Source: Larus michahellis (taxonomy: Eukaryota; Chordata; Aves; Charadriiformes; Laridae). Taken from it: DNA of 64,000 nucleotides. The stretch is taken from assembly GCF_964199755.1 (NCBI RefSeq), contig NC_133902.1, positions 60,085,217-60,149,216 on the forward strand, given 5' to 3'. The notes below the pieces were generated by a model. The model did not search any database, was not told the DNA's origin, and saw nothing but the letters and a program-made list of their open reading frames with translations. The translations under genes and the position numbers were made by a program. Within the stretch, counting starts at the first letter, position 1. Each line of letters starts with the position of its first letter. Positions 13,001 through 24,200 of this stretch are shown here, piece after piece.

Positions 13001-16000
13001 GCCCTGCGGGGAGCCAGGGTGGTCCCCGCACCGTGGCAGCGGCTCCAAACACCCCAGCGCTGGGCCCACAACCTGACAAATTTAGTTTAACTATTTTGAT
13101 GTAATAACGTAATTAGGTAAAAGGGTTCAGCAACCGATTGCGTTTCACTAATTTCAACCATCTGCTTCAACATTTGTTCTTATGTGTACCAGATTTCAGA
13201 GCGTCTTTGCTCTAATAGTAATTAATGAAACTGTTAATAAGCTACATATATCATATGATGCTGCAATAATTTATCAAAGGATAATGTTATGAGACAAATT
13301 ATATATAACAATTACAGAAAACGGCTTACATTACTAAATGTTGCACACTGCTAACTAGTTTCTTTACTCTTCTCTTCTTAATGAATTCCCTAATTAATTT
13401 AATGCATACTTTATGCATAATTTGAAATTTAAAAACGTCGCTGGGTCAGGTTTTAACCGTCCTCTTTTATATGCTGTCTGCTTCTACAAGACACGTATTA
13501 GGAAAACATGACCCCTATGCAAATCGCCCAGCACCGGCTGCTGTTTCCATTCCCAGTTCCCAGTGAAGGCGCTTCAGCGTCCTCAGCCCCTCGTGTGTCA
13601 CCGCGCACGGAACGGCCGCGTGTTTCACGAGAGCCACAGCGAATCTAGGTCACTATTTATAACAAAAAAATAAACATGAACGGCTATTCTAATCTTCTAT
13701 TACGTAACCAGCTCCATTTTGGGGAAATCATACTTCGTGCAAACAGCCGCCTAAAAATAGAGCTTTGCTGCCATCCTGCACCCAAAGCCACCCCACCCCC
13801 GGAATAAGGAGGTCAGCCTAAAAATCCGGAAAACTTTCAAAATAGAAATGTAAACTTTAGTTTCTTAATCTTCAGCTCTTTAAGGGCCCAACACACAATT
13901 GCCCGGTATTTCCCGGTTTTCTACGTCTACAGCTTTGCAGTTTTCCTGTGGAACACGGCCTTAAACTTTTCTTTCAAAGCCAAGTTTCCCTTCTCGCCTG
14001 ACGGTGTAATTGCTGCCTGTGGAGACTTCAAGAAAATCACCAAACACCCCGGCACTCCAGATGAACTACCAGGGAAATCTAAGTTCAGTGTTTCCTAAGT
14101 TTTTACTGGCAATTTCCATAGTAAGAGAACTAAGATATCCCACCACGGAGACTCCAGTTAGTAAGGTAGGGAGCGGACCGTACGCTGAAGAGTACCCTGT
14201 GTGCTCTACGATGGAGAAGTAATGAAGTAACCAAGTAACTAAGATAGAGCAGATCCTGCCTTGTGGCAAAAGGAAGAGCTTGATGGCTTTTTGCGCTACC
14301 TGCTTGCACTACTTTCTGCTATTTTCAGCCAAAAGGCCCTTGTATTCTGCATGGTAGGATCAACCACAGGTGTCTAATCTTGCCCTTTGTGGAGCACTGT
14401 GTTGTCTTCGACTCTGCACGGTCTCTTATGCTCCAGAGAAGAAATACGATTTATCGAGCCAGCCAGGCTTTAGCAAGAGATCATTCCTTCCCAACTTCTC
14501 TTTGGACGATATTTTTTTTACATCACTAAAATATTATACGGAGACCCAGAGTGACTTATGACAATGTTACCTCATCTTCTGGGACACTGCTGGCTGGAAA
14601 AAATGTTGAGTTTTCATCTTCAAGTTAGCTTGCTTCTGTGCTTTTCCATCTGACACTTCAGATTACTTTAATGATGGAGTAGCCTTGATTAAATTAATTC
14701 CCCCCTACAAAAGCAGCTGTCTTGTGTCAAGGAATCTGTTCAGCTATCTGGAACGTTTATACTTGCCAAGGAGCAGAGCCAAAGCACGGACTTAGCTGAG
14801 GGAATGCCTGACTGTACCGAAACAGCCATGACTTCGTCACCACTCGTCAGCACGAAGCCGAAGCTTGGAGGAACATCTCGGGTCTCTGCCCGCAGCCGCG
14901 GCTGACAGGGGGTCCCACGGACCCAGCGCCCACAGCGCAGCCCTCGGGCGTGGTGGCCAAGTCCCCAAATGCGGGGACACCGGGGCCATGCCGGGACATC
15001 ACGCCGGAGCGGGTCCTGAGCGCCCCTGCTGCGGGGCGAGACGCTTGGGAAGGGCAAGGGAAAACAAAATAAAAATGAAAAACTGGTGCCAGCGAAGTCA
15101 ATGAACTCAGTTCATGGTTTATCTTAATTTTTTATTTCTAACCCAAAGGTAGTATTTCACTTAAATCTAATCCTGACCCCAGTCTTACTCTCAAACAGCT
15201 ACTCAGTTGTTTTCCCCTTTTAGCAGTCCTTTTGTAATCTAATCCTTCACTCCCTCTCGCTGAAGTCCTTCAGCATCCGCACACGCAAACCCTGCTGAAA
15301 CCAGAACCGCCTGCCACGTCTGAGGGGAGTTTGCTTCACAAAGAAAAGCCTTGGAAAAACATCAGAATTGCCATTTCTTTTAAAAAGACATGTTTTCGAT
15401 CTCACAATATAACCATAGGCTGGATTTTGAAATTACTATTTTTTAAAGTACGAATATGTAATCTTCTCCCCTCGTTTCTTGTCCTTTCAATGCTCACATG
15501 TACTGCAGTGGGCTGGAGTCCTATATTTAAAAAAATCTCTTGCTTTGTGATTTGGGACACTGTGCATTGCTTTTAAATTTATTACTACCAGAGTTTGAGA
15601 GCTGCAGAACACTGAGCGGCTCAGGCTTTTCCCTCTTTCACTTCAGTGCCCCAAATGTGAGTTTTCACAACCGATGGGCGCACATCACGGCGGACCTTAC
15701 AGCTCGTTAACCCGGCCGTGCCCACGGGTGTGACAGGTGCCACACCGACCGTGCAACACTGCACATGCCTTTGCACTGACGCTGCCACGCTGTCCTGCTC
15801 GTGGGCTGCACCGCGTTCCTTAAGGGGTAAAGCTGCTCGATGGGGACCCTGGCACGAGGAACCGAGTCTCCCCGGCAGGGCAGTGGGACAGTGCCGATGG
15901 TGACAGGGTCCCCGCTGTCTTCCTGGCAGCAGGGGGATGGCAGAGCCTCCCCAAGCCGTCGTTTTGCTCCATTGGTGCAATCCAGCCGTGGGGGCCATGT

Positions 16001-16181
16001 GTGACCCTCCACAGCACGTGGAGATCGCTGTGACCAACATGCCCAACGCAACCATGGCTGCAGGAACAGCTTCTACTGATGATTCACCGGGTTTTACCCT
16101 TGCATAGCCTGCTACCCCGACACCTGGGGACACCAAGGGACATGGGGGGGATGCCGTGGGACAGAGCACCCAGCTGTTAAC
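10077..16181. other. Intergenic DNA upstream of GALNT5, no gene recognised
   Basis: I see no coding exon here. Contents are a repeat-rich AT block (10,370-10,560), GC-rich DNA with a 40-bp minisatellite (12,190-12,347), an AT-rich island with many TAAT cores (13,080-13,530), and AT-rich unique sequence to about 15,600. Frames of 60-290 codons occur only where GC is high and match nothing I know. Confidence 0.6.
12190..12347. repeat. Minisatellite, about 40-bp unit, four copies
   Basis: Four imperfect copies of a unit that begins CCACAGCCACCCCC, continues CAGCAAGGATGGGGTCCCC and repeats every 38-40 bp. The copies begin at about 12,191, 12,231, 12,271 and 12,309. The strand is C-rich. Confidence 0.8.
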
Positions 16182-16545
16182 CTCTGCCCCGCTCTGTGAG
16201 ACCCCCCTGCAGCGCTGCCTCCAGCTCTGGGGCACCAACAGCAGAAGGACACGGAGCTGTTGGAGCGGGGCCAGAGGAGGCCCCGGAGATGCTGGGAGGG
16301 CTGGAGCCCCTCTGCTGTGGGGACAGGCTGAGAGAGCTGGGGGGGTTCAGCCTGGAGAAGAGAAGGCTCCGGGGAGACCTTCCAGCCCCTTCCAGGCCCT
16401 CAAGGGGCTCCAGGAAAGCTGGGGAGGGACTCTGGAGCAGGGAGGGGAGCCATGGGACGAGGGGGAACAGTTTTACACTGCAAGAGGGGGGATTTAGAGA
16501 TCTGAGGAAGAACTTCTTGGCTGCGAGGGTGGTGAGACTGCACCT
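16182..16545 (+). mobile_element. CR1 LINE fragment, truncated at both ends
   Basis: The fragment starts with CCCGCTCTGTGAGACCCCCC and continues through GGAGATGCTGGGAGGGCTGG and TCAGCCTGGAGAAGAGAAGG to CTGCGAGGGTGGTGAG. It aligns closely with the copy at 31,817 but loses similarity after about 16,540. The usual final 170 bases and octamer repeat are absent. Loss of the 3' end points to a later deletion or rearrangement rather than incomplete reverse transcription. Confidence 0.9.
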
Positions 16546-16719
16546 GGGGAGCTCTATGAAACCCGCACCCCATAGCTGGCTATAAAGTAAGTATTTTCAC
16601 AAATTCGGACGCCAGAGTCTTCTAAAAGTGCACTTTCCCCAGTCATTAGAAGAGACCTCACTTGAAAAGTGAAACGACTGGAAGAGAAGCTAATGCGGGG
16701 TCGCTCACGCAGGACACCT

Positions 16720-17640
16720 GCGGGCCGCCCCCTCACAGACTGCAGGCCCAGTTGCGGCTGGGGCGGGGCGGGGCGGGGCGGGGAGGGGGGTGTGAAAGCC
16801 GCCCCTCACCGGGCCGCCCGCCCCGGGACCCCCCCCCGGGACACCCCCCCCCCGGGACACCCCCCCCCCCGGAATGCCCCACTTCAGCCTTCGGGGCCGG
16901 GCCGGGCCGGTCGGCCCCCGCCGGTGTTGGGTTACGGCGCGGGCGGCCGGCGCTGGGTGGGGCGGGAGGCGCACGGCCCGGCCCGGCCCCGTCCCGCCTC
17001 TCCGCTCCGCTCCCTGCGGGCACGGCCTGCGGCGGCCCGGCTGCCCCTCCGCCCGCCCGCGGGGATGAGCGGGCTGCGGCGGCTCTTCCGCGGCAGCGGG
17101 CGGGCGCTGGCGTTCGTCTTCGCCGCCTCCGTCGTCTGGCTGCTGCTCGACATGGCCGCGCTCCGCCTCTCCCTCGGCGACGCCGGCGGGCGGCTGCTGA
17201 GGGAGGCGGCGGGCGGCGGGCAGGGGCGGGCGGGGCGGCGCGGACCCCCGGCCCTCCCGGGCAGCCCCCGGCCCGGCCCCGCCGCATTGGGCCGCGCAGG
17301 GAGGGCGGCCGCCCGCCGGGAGCCCCCCGGCCCGCCGAGCCACCCGCCCGCCGCCGGGCGCCCCGCGGGCCCCCTGGGGGCTCGGCCGGCCCCGCCGCGC
17401 TGGGCTGTCGGGCGGAGGGGCGGTGCGGGGGCCGCAGCCCCCTCGAGGGCAGCGGAGGAGGTTGAGACGGAGTCCGCGGGACGCGGAGCCAGGCGGCGGG
17501 GGGCACGGCCACCGCCCCCCAGCGAGCCCCCAGCCCCGGGTGCCCGGGGGACGGTGACGGGGGCACCCCGACACGCCGGCACGGTGGGGAGAGCCAGCCT
17601 GGCACCCCCGGGGGCCCTGCCTGTGCCGGGGGAAACTCCA
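16720..17640 (+). promoter_or_regulatory. GALNT5: CpG island spanning GALNT5 promoter and exon 1
   Basis: CpG-dense DNA begins about 350 bases before the GALNT5 start codon and covers the first half of coding exon 1. Five overlapping GGGGCGGGG (SP/KLF-type GC box) units lie at 16,760-16,790. No TATA box is evident. The transcription start cannot be placed from sequence alone, but this is the obvious promoter candidate. Confidence 0.75.
16760..16872. repeat. G-tract cluster followed by C-tract tandem repeat
   Basis: Positions 16,760-16,790 hold six G-runs of four or more separated by single bases, a strong G-quadruplex pattern on the plus strand. Positions 16,823-16,872 hold three copies of a 16-17-bp unit, CGGGACACCCCCCCCC, which puts G-runs on the minus strand. 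Both lie within 310 bases of the GALNT5 start codon. Confidence 0.85.
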
Positions 17641-18203
17641 GTGGGAAAGAAAGAAACTTCCTCGGAAAATCACTTCGTCCTTATTAGCAAAGAGGGGACA
17701 AAACCGGCCAGCACAGCAGCCCCCCGGCTTGGATCTGAGCCTGCAGGGAGCTCCACAAAGAGCCGAGGAAAGCGCAACGAGCAGCAGATCGCTAACGAAA
17801 ATGGCAACGATGCCCATGCCGCGAACGCCATCACCGGTGCCCATACTGCCAATGCCATTGACGGTGCCCGTACTGCCAATGCCATCACTGGGGCCACAGT
17901 GCTGGGTGGCCAGAGCCGGACGCTGGGTGCGACGCCGGGAGCAGGTCCCGGTGCGCCTGCCACCTTCGAGGACGGGCAGGAGCGGGCAGGTGGCAGCAGC
18001 CTGGGAACGCACAGGGTCTTGTCCCTGGATGCGACACTTGCCCCCCGAGACCCCCAAGCTCCTGGCCAGTTTGGGCACCCTGTTGTGGTCCCTGACGATA
18101 AACAAGAAGAAGCAAAAAGCAGATGGAAAGAAGGGAACTTTAATGTCTACCTCAGCGATTTGATCCCTGTGGACCGAGCCATCGTGGACACCAGGCCTGC
18201 TGG
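17065..18203 (+). CDS. GALNT5: GALNT5 coding exon 1: signal anchor and stem
   Basis: Encodes residues 1-379 and two bases of codon 380. The N-terminus ([13 protein letters not shown]) and anchor ([15 protein letters not shown]) are strongly conserved. The next 200 residues are almost only G, A, P and R, following the CpG island. The C-terminal part returns to family sequence ([13 protein letters not shown], then [19 protein letters not shown]). A nine-residue repeat lies at 17,821-17,901. Donor is GG|gtaaga. Confidence 0.95.
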
Positions 18204-21200
18204 GTAAGACCTGCTTCCCCTGCACACGTACCTGTGCCGCGGCCGTGGGAACCTGCGGCTGGCTCCCGGGGAGGGCTGTGGGGCACGCCGTGGCCTTAGC
18301 TTCGTGTGTGCTAGCCGTCGGACGGCTCTGCCTTTCCAGGTAGGAGCAGCTTGATATTAATCGTAAAGCTGGGTAAAGTTTGCAGGTTGTCTTAACCCAC
18401 TGAGCCCTGCTGTCCGAAGAGGCTGGGCCACGCAAGGCAGTTGATGGGGCTCAGGCCTGTTTGTGCCTGGTTTATCAGGGCACGCACCAGCTGGCAGTCG
18501 AGGCGATCTGGGGGACATCCTGGGAGCCATCCATTCTGCAGACTGGTGGCACCACTGCCCTCGAGTCCCGCCGTCGGTACCCACTCTGCGGAGGCAACCT
18601 GGGGGACCCGAACCTATGGGCACATGCAGGGAGGGACGCAGAGTTTTAGTTGGGAAAACTGTCATTCAGTTAAAGTTGTCCCCACAAAATGCGTGGCTGA
18701 TTCTGCAAATCTCAGTGTTACAGTTCAGAAAAGGCACTCCCTCCCCAAAGTCCCTGTAGAAGAGGAAAGGGTGGAAGGCGGTGAGGGGAGCGCCCTGCTG
18801 AGGGAAGGGGTGCAGGGCTGGAGGGGCTCCCTCCCCGGGGCGGCTGCGCCTGGGCAGCGCAGGGAGGGTCCAGGGAAGGTGCCAGTTCAGGTGAACGGCA
18901 GGTTTGTCTTATACTTGGCTTTTCCTGCTGCAAACATCTCTCAGTCCCTTGGCAGGGAGAGACCTGCCCCATGCAGAGACCCTCCCATGTCCCTCTGCCT
19001 GCGCTCTCTGGGGACAGGTGCGGTGGGATGGAAGTTGTGCTGTGAGTTGTCCCCTGTCCCGTGGACGATGCGCAGACATTTCCATGGCACTGTTGGTGCT
19101 CACAGTGAGGCCCTGCACGGGAAGGAACAGGGCAGGGACAGAGGGACACAGTAGGACTGGTTTCGGCAGGCAGAAGGTGCCAGCTACGGAAGCTGCCTGT
19201 GCACAGAAAAGAGCTGTGGCGGCTCAAAGCCAGGACAGTGTTCGGTCTTTGACAGCGAAGCCCTGGAGCTGTGGAGCAGAAGCCACCTCCTAGGAGCGCC
19301 AGCAAGCACAGCTTGCCTGTCTGCTGTGACCGTGAGTGACGCACCTGCCCAGGAGGGAACAGCATTGCTGTCAGCGTCACAGGAAACACCTTGGCCAAAC
19401 AGGGGCATGGCAGGAATCCAGCTGTAAGGGCCAGCTCACGGCAATGGCTGTTGGCAGCTCTCAGTGATCAAACAGCACATTACTGTTGTGCTGGAGTCTT
19501 CCAGTCCCTCCCAGTTTAGACCTTTAGGACCCAGTTCCTCTTGTGATCCTTGCTGGAGTGCTGGACTAAAGCACTGAAATTTGTCCAACACTGAAACTTG
19601 TCACAGCCTTCAGTCTGCCTCCCCGTGTGCAACGCTTGCTGCTTTCCGAGCTTTACCTGCCGTACTGGTGGTTGCTGAGCACGATGCCTCTGCAGAAATG
19701 CCTGCAGGAGTCCCACCAAGGAGGAGCGGGGTGCACAAGTCCCATATTTGCTGGCCAGGGGTGGCCAGGAGGCTCGCAGGGAGCGTGCCCTGCAGACCCC
19801 ACTTCCAGAGCCCTGCATCCTATGTCAGCCAGCAGCGCAGGCCCCTGCGTGCCTCTCCCCAGGCTGCTGTCTTATCTTCTCTGGACAATCAAGTTAACCA
19901 GGTTTAGACAGGGACAAAGATTTCCTGGCCCAGCAAAAAAGAATGTCACACGTGGCATGGCACAGTGGGGTCTGGGTAAGTCAGCCCCTGTGCCGGTAGA
20001 TGTGGGGAGGGACCCTGGCTGCGCCCACCGGCGGGGAGAGGACGAGAGGATGGGGCTGGGCACCCCTGCGGCTCAGGTCTTCAGTGCCAGGCTGCTTCCA
20101 GACTCAGAGGCAGCAGTTCTAAGGTGACATTTTCCCAAAGCAACTTTAGCTTCTCGAGAGCCTACGTCTGCTGACTTTCAGGGTGATGCCAATGGAAGAT
20201 AAAGGCTGTCAGCTATTTTTGTTTAAAAGCCTGGTTTGGGGTGGAATTTCAAAAAGATTTGACTTCTGCTTAACATTAATTATATAAGTTAAGTATTATA
20301 TATGCATATATAAAAAATATATGTCTGTGTACATATAGTTAGCAAAGATATGGAGCCCAAACTCACACAGGACGTAGTGAAATACCTTTAGCTGGGGGTC
20401 AGCAATAACAAACCTGTTGCTCTCTGCCTAGAAATCCTACTTTTTTAGGCAAGAAGGGATAAAAAGGTGTTCCTCAGTCTGAGGTTTCCCATCGCCCTCG
20501 CGCAGATGCTTTCCAGCTCCCCATGTACACACAGGCTTTGGCGAAGAGCCCATTTGCTGCTGACGAAGGGGCTGAAGAGACACGTCCTCTCAGCAGGTAC
20601 TGCCCAGCTCCACGCAGCCTTCACGGCTTGGGTCTCGGCTGCTTTTCTCAGCTGCGCTCCCCGCCTCTCCATGCAATGAAAGCTGTTGTGCTTGGCAGCT
20701 GTCTCCTGCCGTATCCATGGCCCCTGTCCCTCCTCCCCCTGGGAGCTGCCTCCTTGGGTTCCCTGTAGGAGCAATAACAATTCACCTCTTTTCTCCTAGT
20801 TTAGCTCTCCCGTGTTGTCCTGTCTCCTTCGTGCCAGGATCTCCCTGGCAGTTCAGCCCCTGCCTTCTCTCCATTGGTCCCGGAGCCCTGCCAGTGTACC
20901 CAAACCACCTCCCAGAGCTGCAGAGAGGTCCCATTGCCACGGGCCAACACCCTTCTGGTTTCCAACCAAACCACATCACATAGCACATCCCTCCTGGCTG
21001 GGCCAGCCCTGGCCCCTGCCCGAGGAGAGACAGGCTACAGAAGGAGAGGGAAAGACACCTCCCAAGGATTGCCACAGAGAGTAATTCTGGGGGGTTTTTT
21101 CACTTACCCAGAGCACTTCTGGTCAGCTGCGAAGCCCTGGAATACCTCTGAATTTTCTTCACAACACCAGAGTCTCTGAGCTGTGTGGTGCCATGGCATC

Positions 21201-24200
21201 AGTGTCCGAGCCAGCACCAGCCCAACCCGAGGGGCCGTTCATTGAGACAGAAGAAAAAGAAGCCACTTTTCCGTACAGCAGAGTGAACAGTGGTTTTGAT
21301 TCACTGCAGAGAAATTCATTTTCTGCATCCGCAGATGGGCTGGTGCCTGTTCTGCCTGCAGGAGGTCTGCTCTGGAAGGAGAAGAGAGAAAAACCTGCTA
21401 TCAGACTTCAGCCTGCTGATGAGAGAGAGAGAGCAAGTCCCAGCAATTCGTGGGTATTCTGGGACGAGCTGTCCAGTCTCGGAGAGCACAGCGCTCTGCC
21501 GGGCTGGAGATCCCCTCGGAGATGGGAGAGCCAAGGGAGCCCTGCTTGGATTGCAAGTGGGAGAGGAGATAAGCTGCTCATCCCGCTTTAGTTCAAACAC
21601 AGCACAGACCTGACCTGGCCATTCCGGTTTTGGCAGTCACAGAATAAAATGGCAAACTCGTGGAAGCGGGAGAAATCGCATTGCTCCTCGGACCCGCCGA
21701 TGTGTGTTGCAGGCTGGGCGCTGGGAGCCCCTGCCCGTGGGTGGCTCTGGGGAGCCGTGGGCACTCAGGGTGTGAGATACGGGGTGCTCAGGGTGCAGAC
21801 CCCCGGTGCTGTCATACATGAAATTCAGGTGCTTGAATGTTTTTCCATCCTCCTGCATTGCAGAAGTTGGACTGGGCGACTCTTCCTTGCTGTCTGCATG
21901 TTTGACAAGCTGCTGTGCCAAGTAACCCTCCAAGGAAATGGCCGTTTCCCTGCATTTTGAACATAATACCGATTCTTTTTTTTCCAGCAAGGCTCTCGCG
22001 CAGCCCGGGATCCCAAGCCCCGTGGGTGTTTGGACCATCACAGGATCCTTTCCCTGCAGGAGTCCCCAGGCCAGTGGCGCGGAGCTGGGATTGGCCTTGT
22101 TCTGTGGGACCATTGCACTGTTTGCTCACAGAAAGGGGATATTATCACCCTGGGGGTGGGGAGTTAATAAGAGGTCCCTGTTAGAAAGGAGCGAGCACAC
22201 CCTGTCCCTGCGGGGCTGTGTGGGGAGTTGCCTCCGCTCACCCCTGTGCTCCTTCTCCACAAAAATTCCCATTGCGGGGGTTTGCCTCCGTACTTAACAT
22301 TTGGCAATTCCCCCCTCCCTGCACCTCTTCCTGACAAACCCTAAGCCTGGAGATTTTTGGGAGCACACCTGGCTGTTGCCTGTGAGCCCATGTTGCCATT
22401 GCAGGTGCTCCGAGCAGCGGGTTCATGATGACCTCCCGACCACCACCATCATCATGTGCTTCGTGGATGAAGTGTGGTCCACCCTGCTCCGCTCCGTTCA
22501 CAGCGTCCTCGGCAGATCTCCTCCACACCTGATTGAAGAAGTCATTTTGGTGGACGACTTCAGCACTAAAGGTAGGGGAAGCTTCTACCTTTATGAAACT
22601 AATATAACTTGAGGCCAAAATGCGATTTGTGTGCTGTAATTCAATTCTGAGTAGTAGAAGGAAATCGCATTTTCTCCTTTCGCTGTATTGAAATGCGTCC
22701 CCATCCAGCGTTGTTATCTCTCCAGATGAGGGGGTCAGAGGCCAGATGGGCACTGGGGGGTGGCCATGGGCAATGGAGCCGTGGCACCTGCCCAACACCC
22801 TGCCCAACTTTATCGTTCACATCTCTCCCATCCCCGTTCACTCGCTGTCCAGTTTCCAGCCCAGTGCCCCGTGTTGTTTGTGCTGGCGGCAGGGAGGAGC
22901 AGCACGCGCTCCCCCGGTTGCTCCAAGAAAGGGGTAGTTGCAGTAAAAAGCAGTGGTGACCCAGGCATCTGTGTATGCGCGGCAGCTTTGCATGTGTGCT
23001 GACAGATATTTCAGATGATATTGAACTTCTGCTTTGTAATGCTTAGGCTCTCTGCTGACTTCAGCCCTTAAAAATTTAGGAATGATGTAATTTTCCCACT
23101 GCTGGTTCTTCAGGGAAAGTGCTGTCTCAGGCAAACTTCAGAGCTCATGCCACGCATACAGAGAGCCTACAATGTAACGAGACAATAGGTGCAAAAAAGA
23201 GGAGAAAAAACTCAGTTGGCTCATTTTTAAAATAATCATCTTTTTACCACTTTCCCTCAAAAGCATCTTTTCAAGTTTCCTCTTTACCTTCTCCCATGGC
23301 TTCCCTTCGTTAGCCAGTGAGTGACTGAAATGCTGGGTTCGCACCCAAAACCTTGCGAGTGCGGGTGAGTTAGAGAGAGCTGTGCTCGGCACTGCTGTAA
23401 TCCGACAGCAGCAATAACCTACAGCAAACACGTCCACAAATGTTTCACCCTTGGAGCCATTCAAAGCTTTTAACTGGCTTTTGAAATGCAAACAGTTATA
23501 TTCTTCTGGAAAGAAGCAAGCAGTATCCGTGATGCCCACCGGTGAGGGAGGTCGGGGTCCCCGCAGACCCAGCGGTGTGAGTGGGTGCTGTCTCCAGACG
23601 AAGCGCTCGGAGCGGCAGCAGCTGCAGGACCCTGGCAGAGGTTCCCGGGCCGGGAACAGCACAGCCTGGTGCTGGAGTACCCCGGACCGCCTTCCTCACA
23701 CCCTCTTTTTCCTGAGAGTTTACCACCAGCTGCCTCCACAGCCGCAGGAAACCATGACAAAAGCAACCTGGAAAGTAGAGATGTGCCACAGCAAACCCTT
23801 GTGCAGTTTAAACTCAGGCTGAGCCTTTAAATGTGGTGCTTAATATCGAGAAATCTGCAAAGCACATCAAAAATATTTTTTTAGGCAAAGGAAAACAATT
23901 CATGACCAGATTTTAATGGCAATTATAGTGCAATGAAGAAAAAAAGTTCGATTTGGAGTCTTTGAGCAATTGTTCAACCATTCTATGATTCTATGAAATT
24001 CATCAACTTCAGCCTAAACCTGCTGGTGCTGACACAGCTGGGAGTCACCGGAGAGCAGGCTTGGACTGCAGCGCCGTGCGCCAGAAGCCCTGCAGCTGTG
24101 CCCAGATGTTCACACCCCAGACCCAAGGACACCAGTGTGTCCAGGAGGTGCTTCAAAGGAAAACCTGCCCGCTGCCTTTCGCCCTGGAATTGTGTACGAA

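Noticed and set aside
16669-17064. 132-codon in-frame extension upstream of the GALNT5 start
   Set aside because: It is GC-driven, contains the C-tract array, and has no family similarity, while the Met at 17,065 begins the conserved cytosolic tail.
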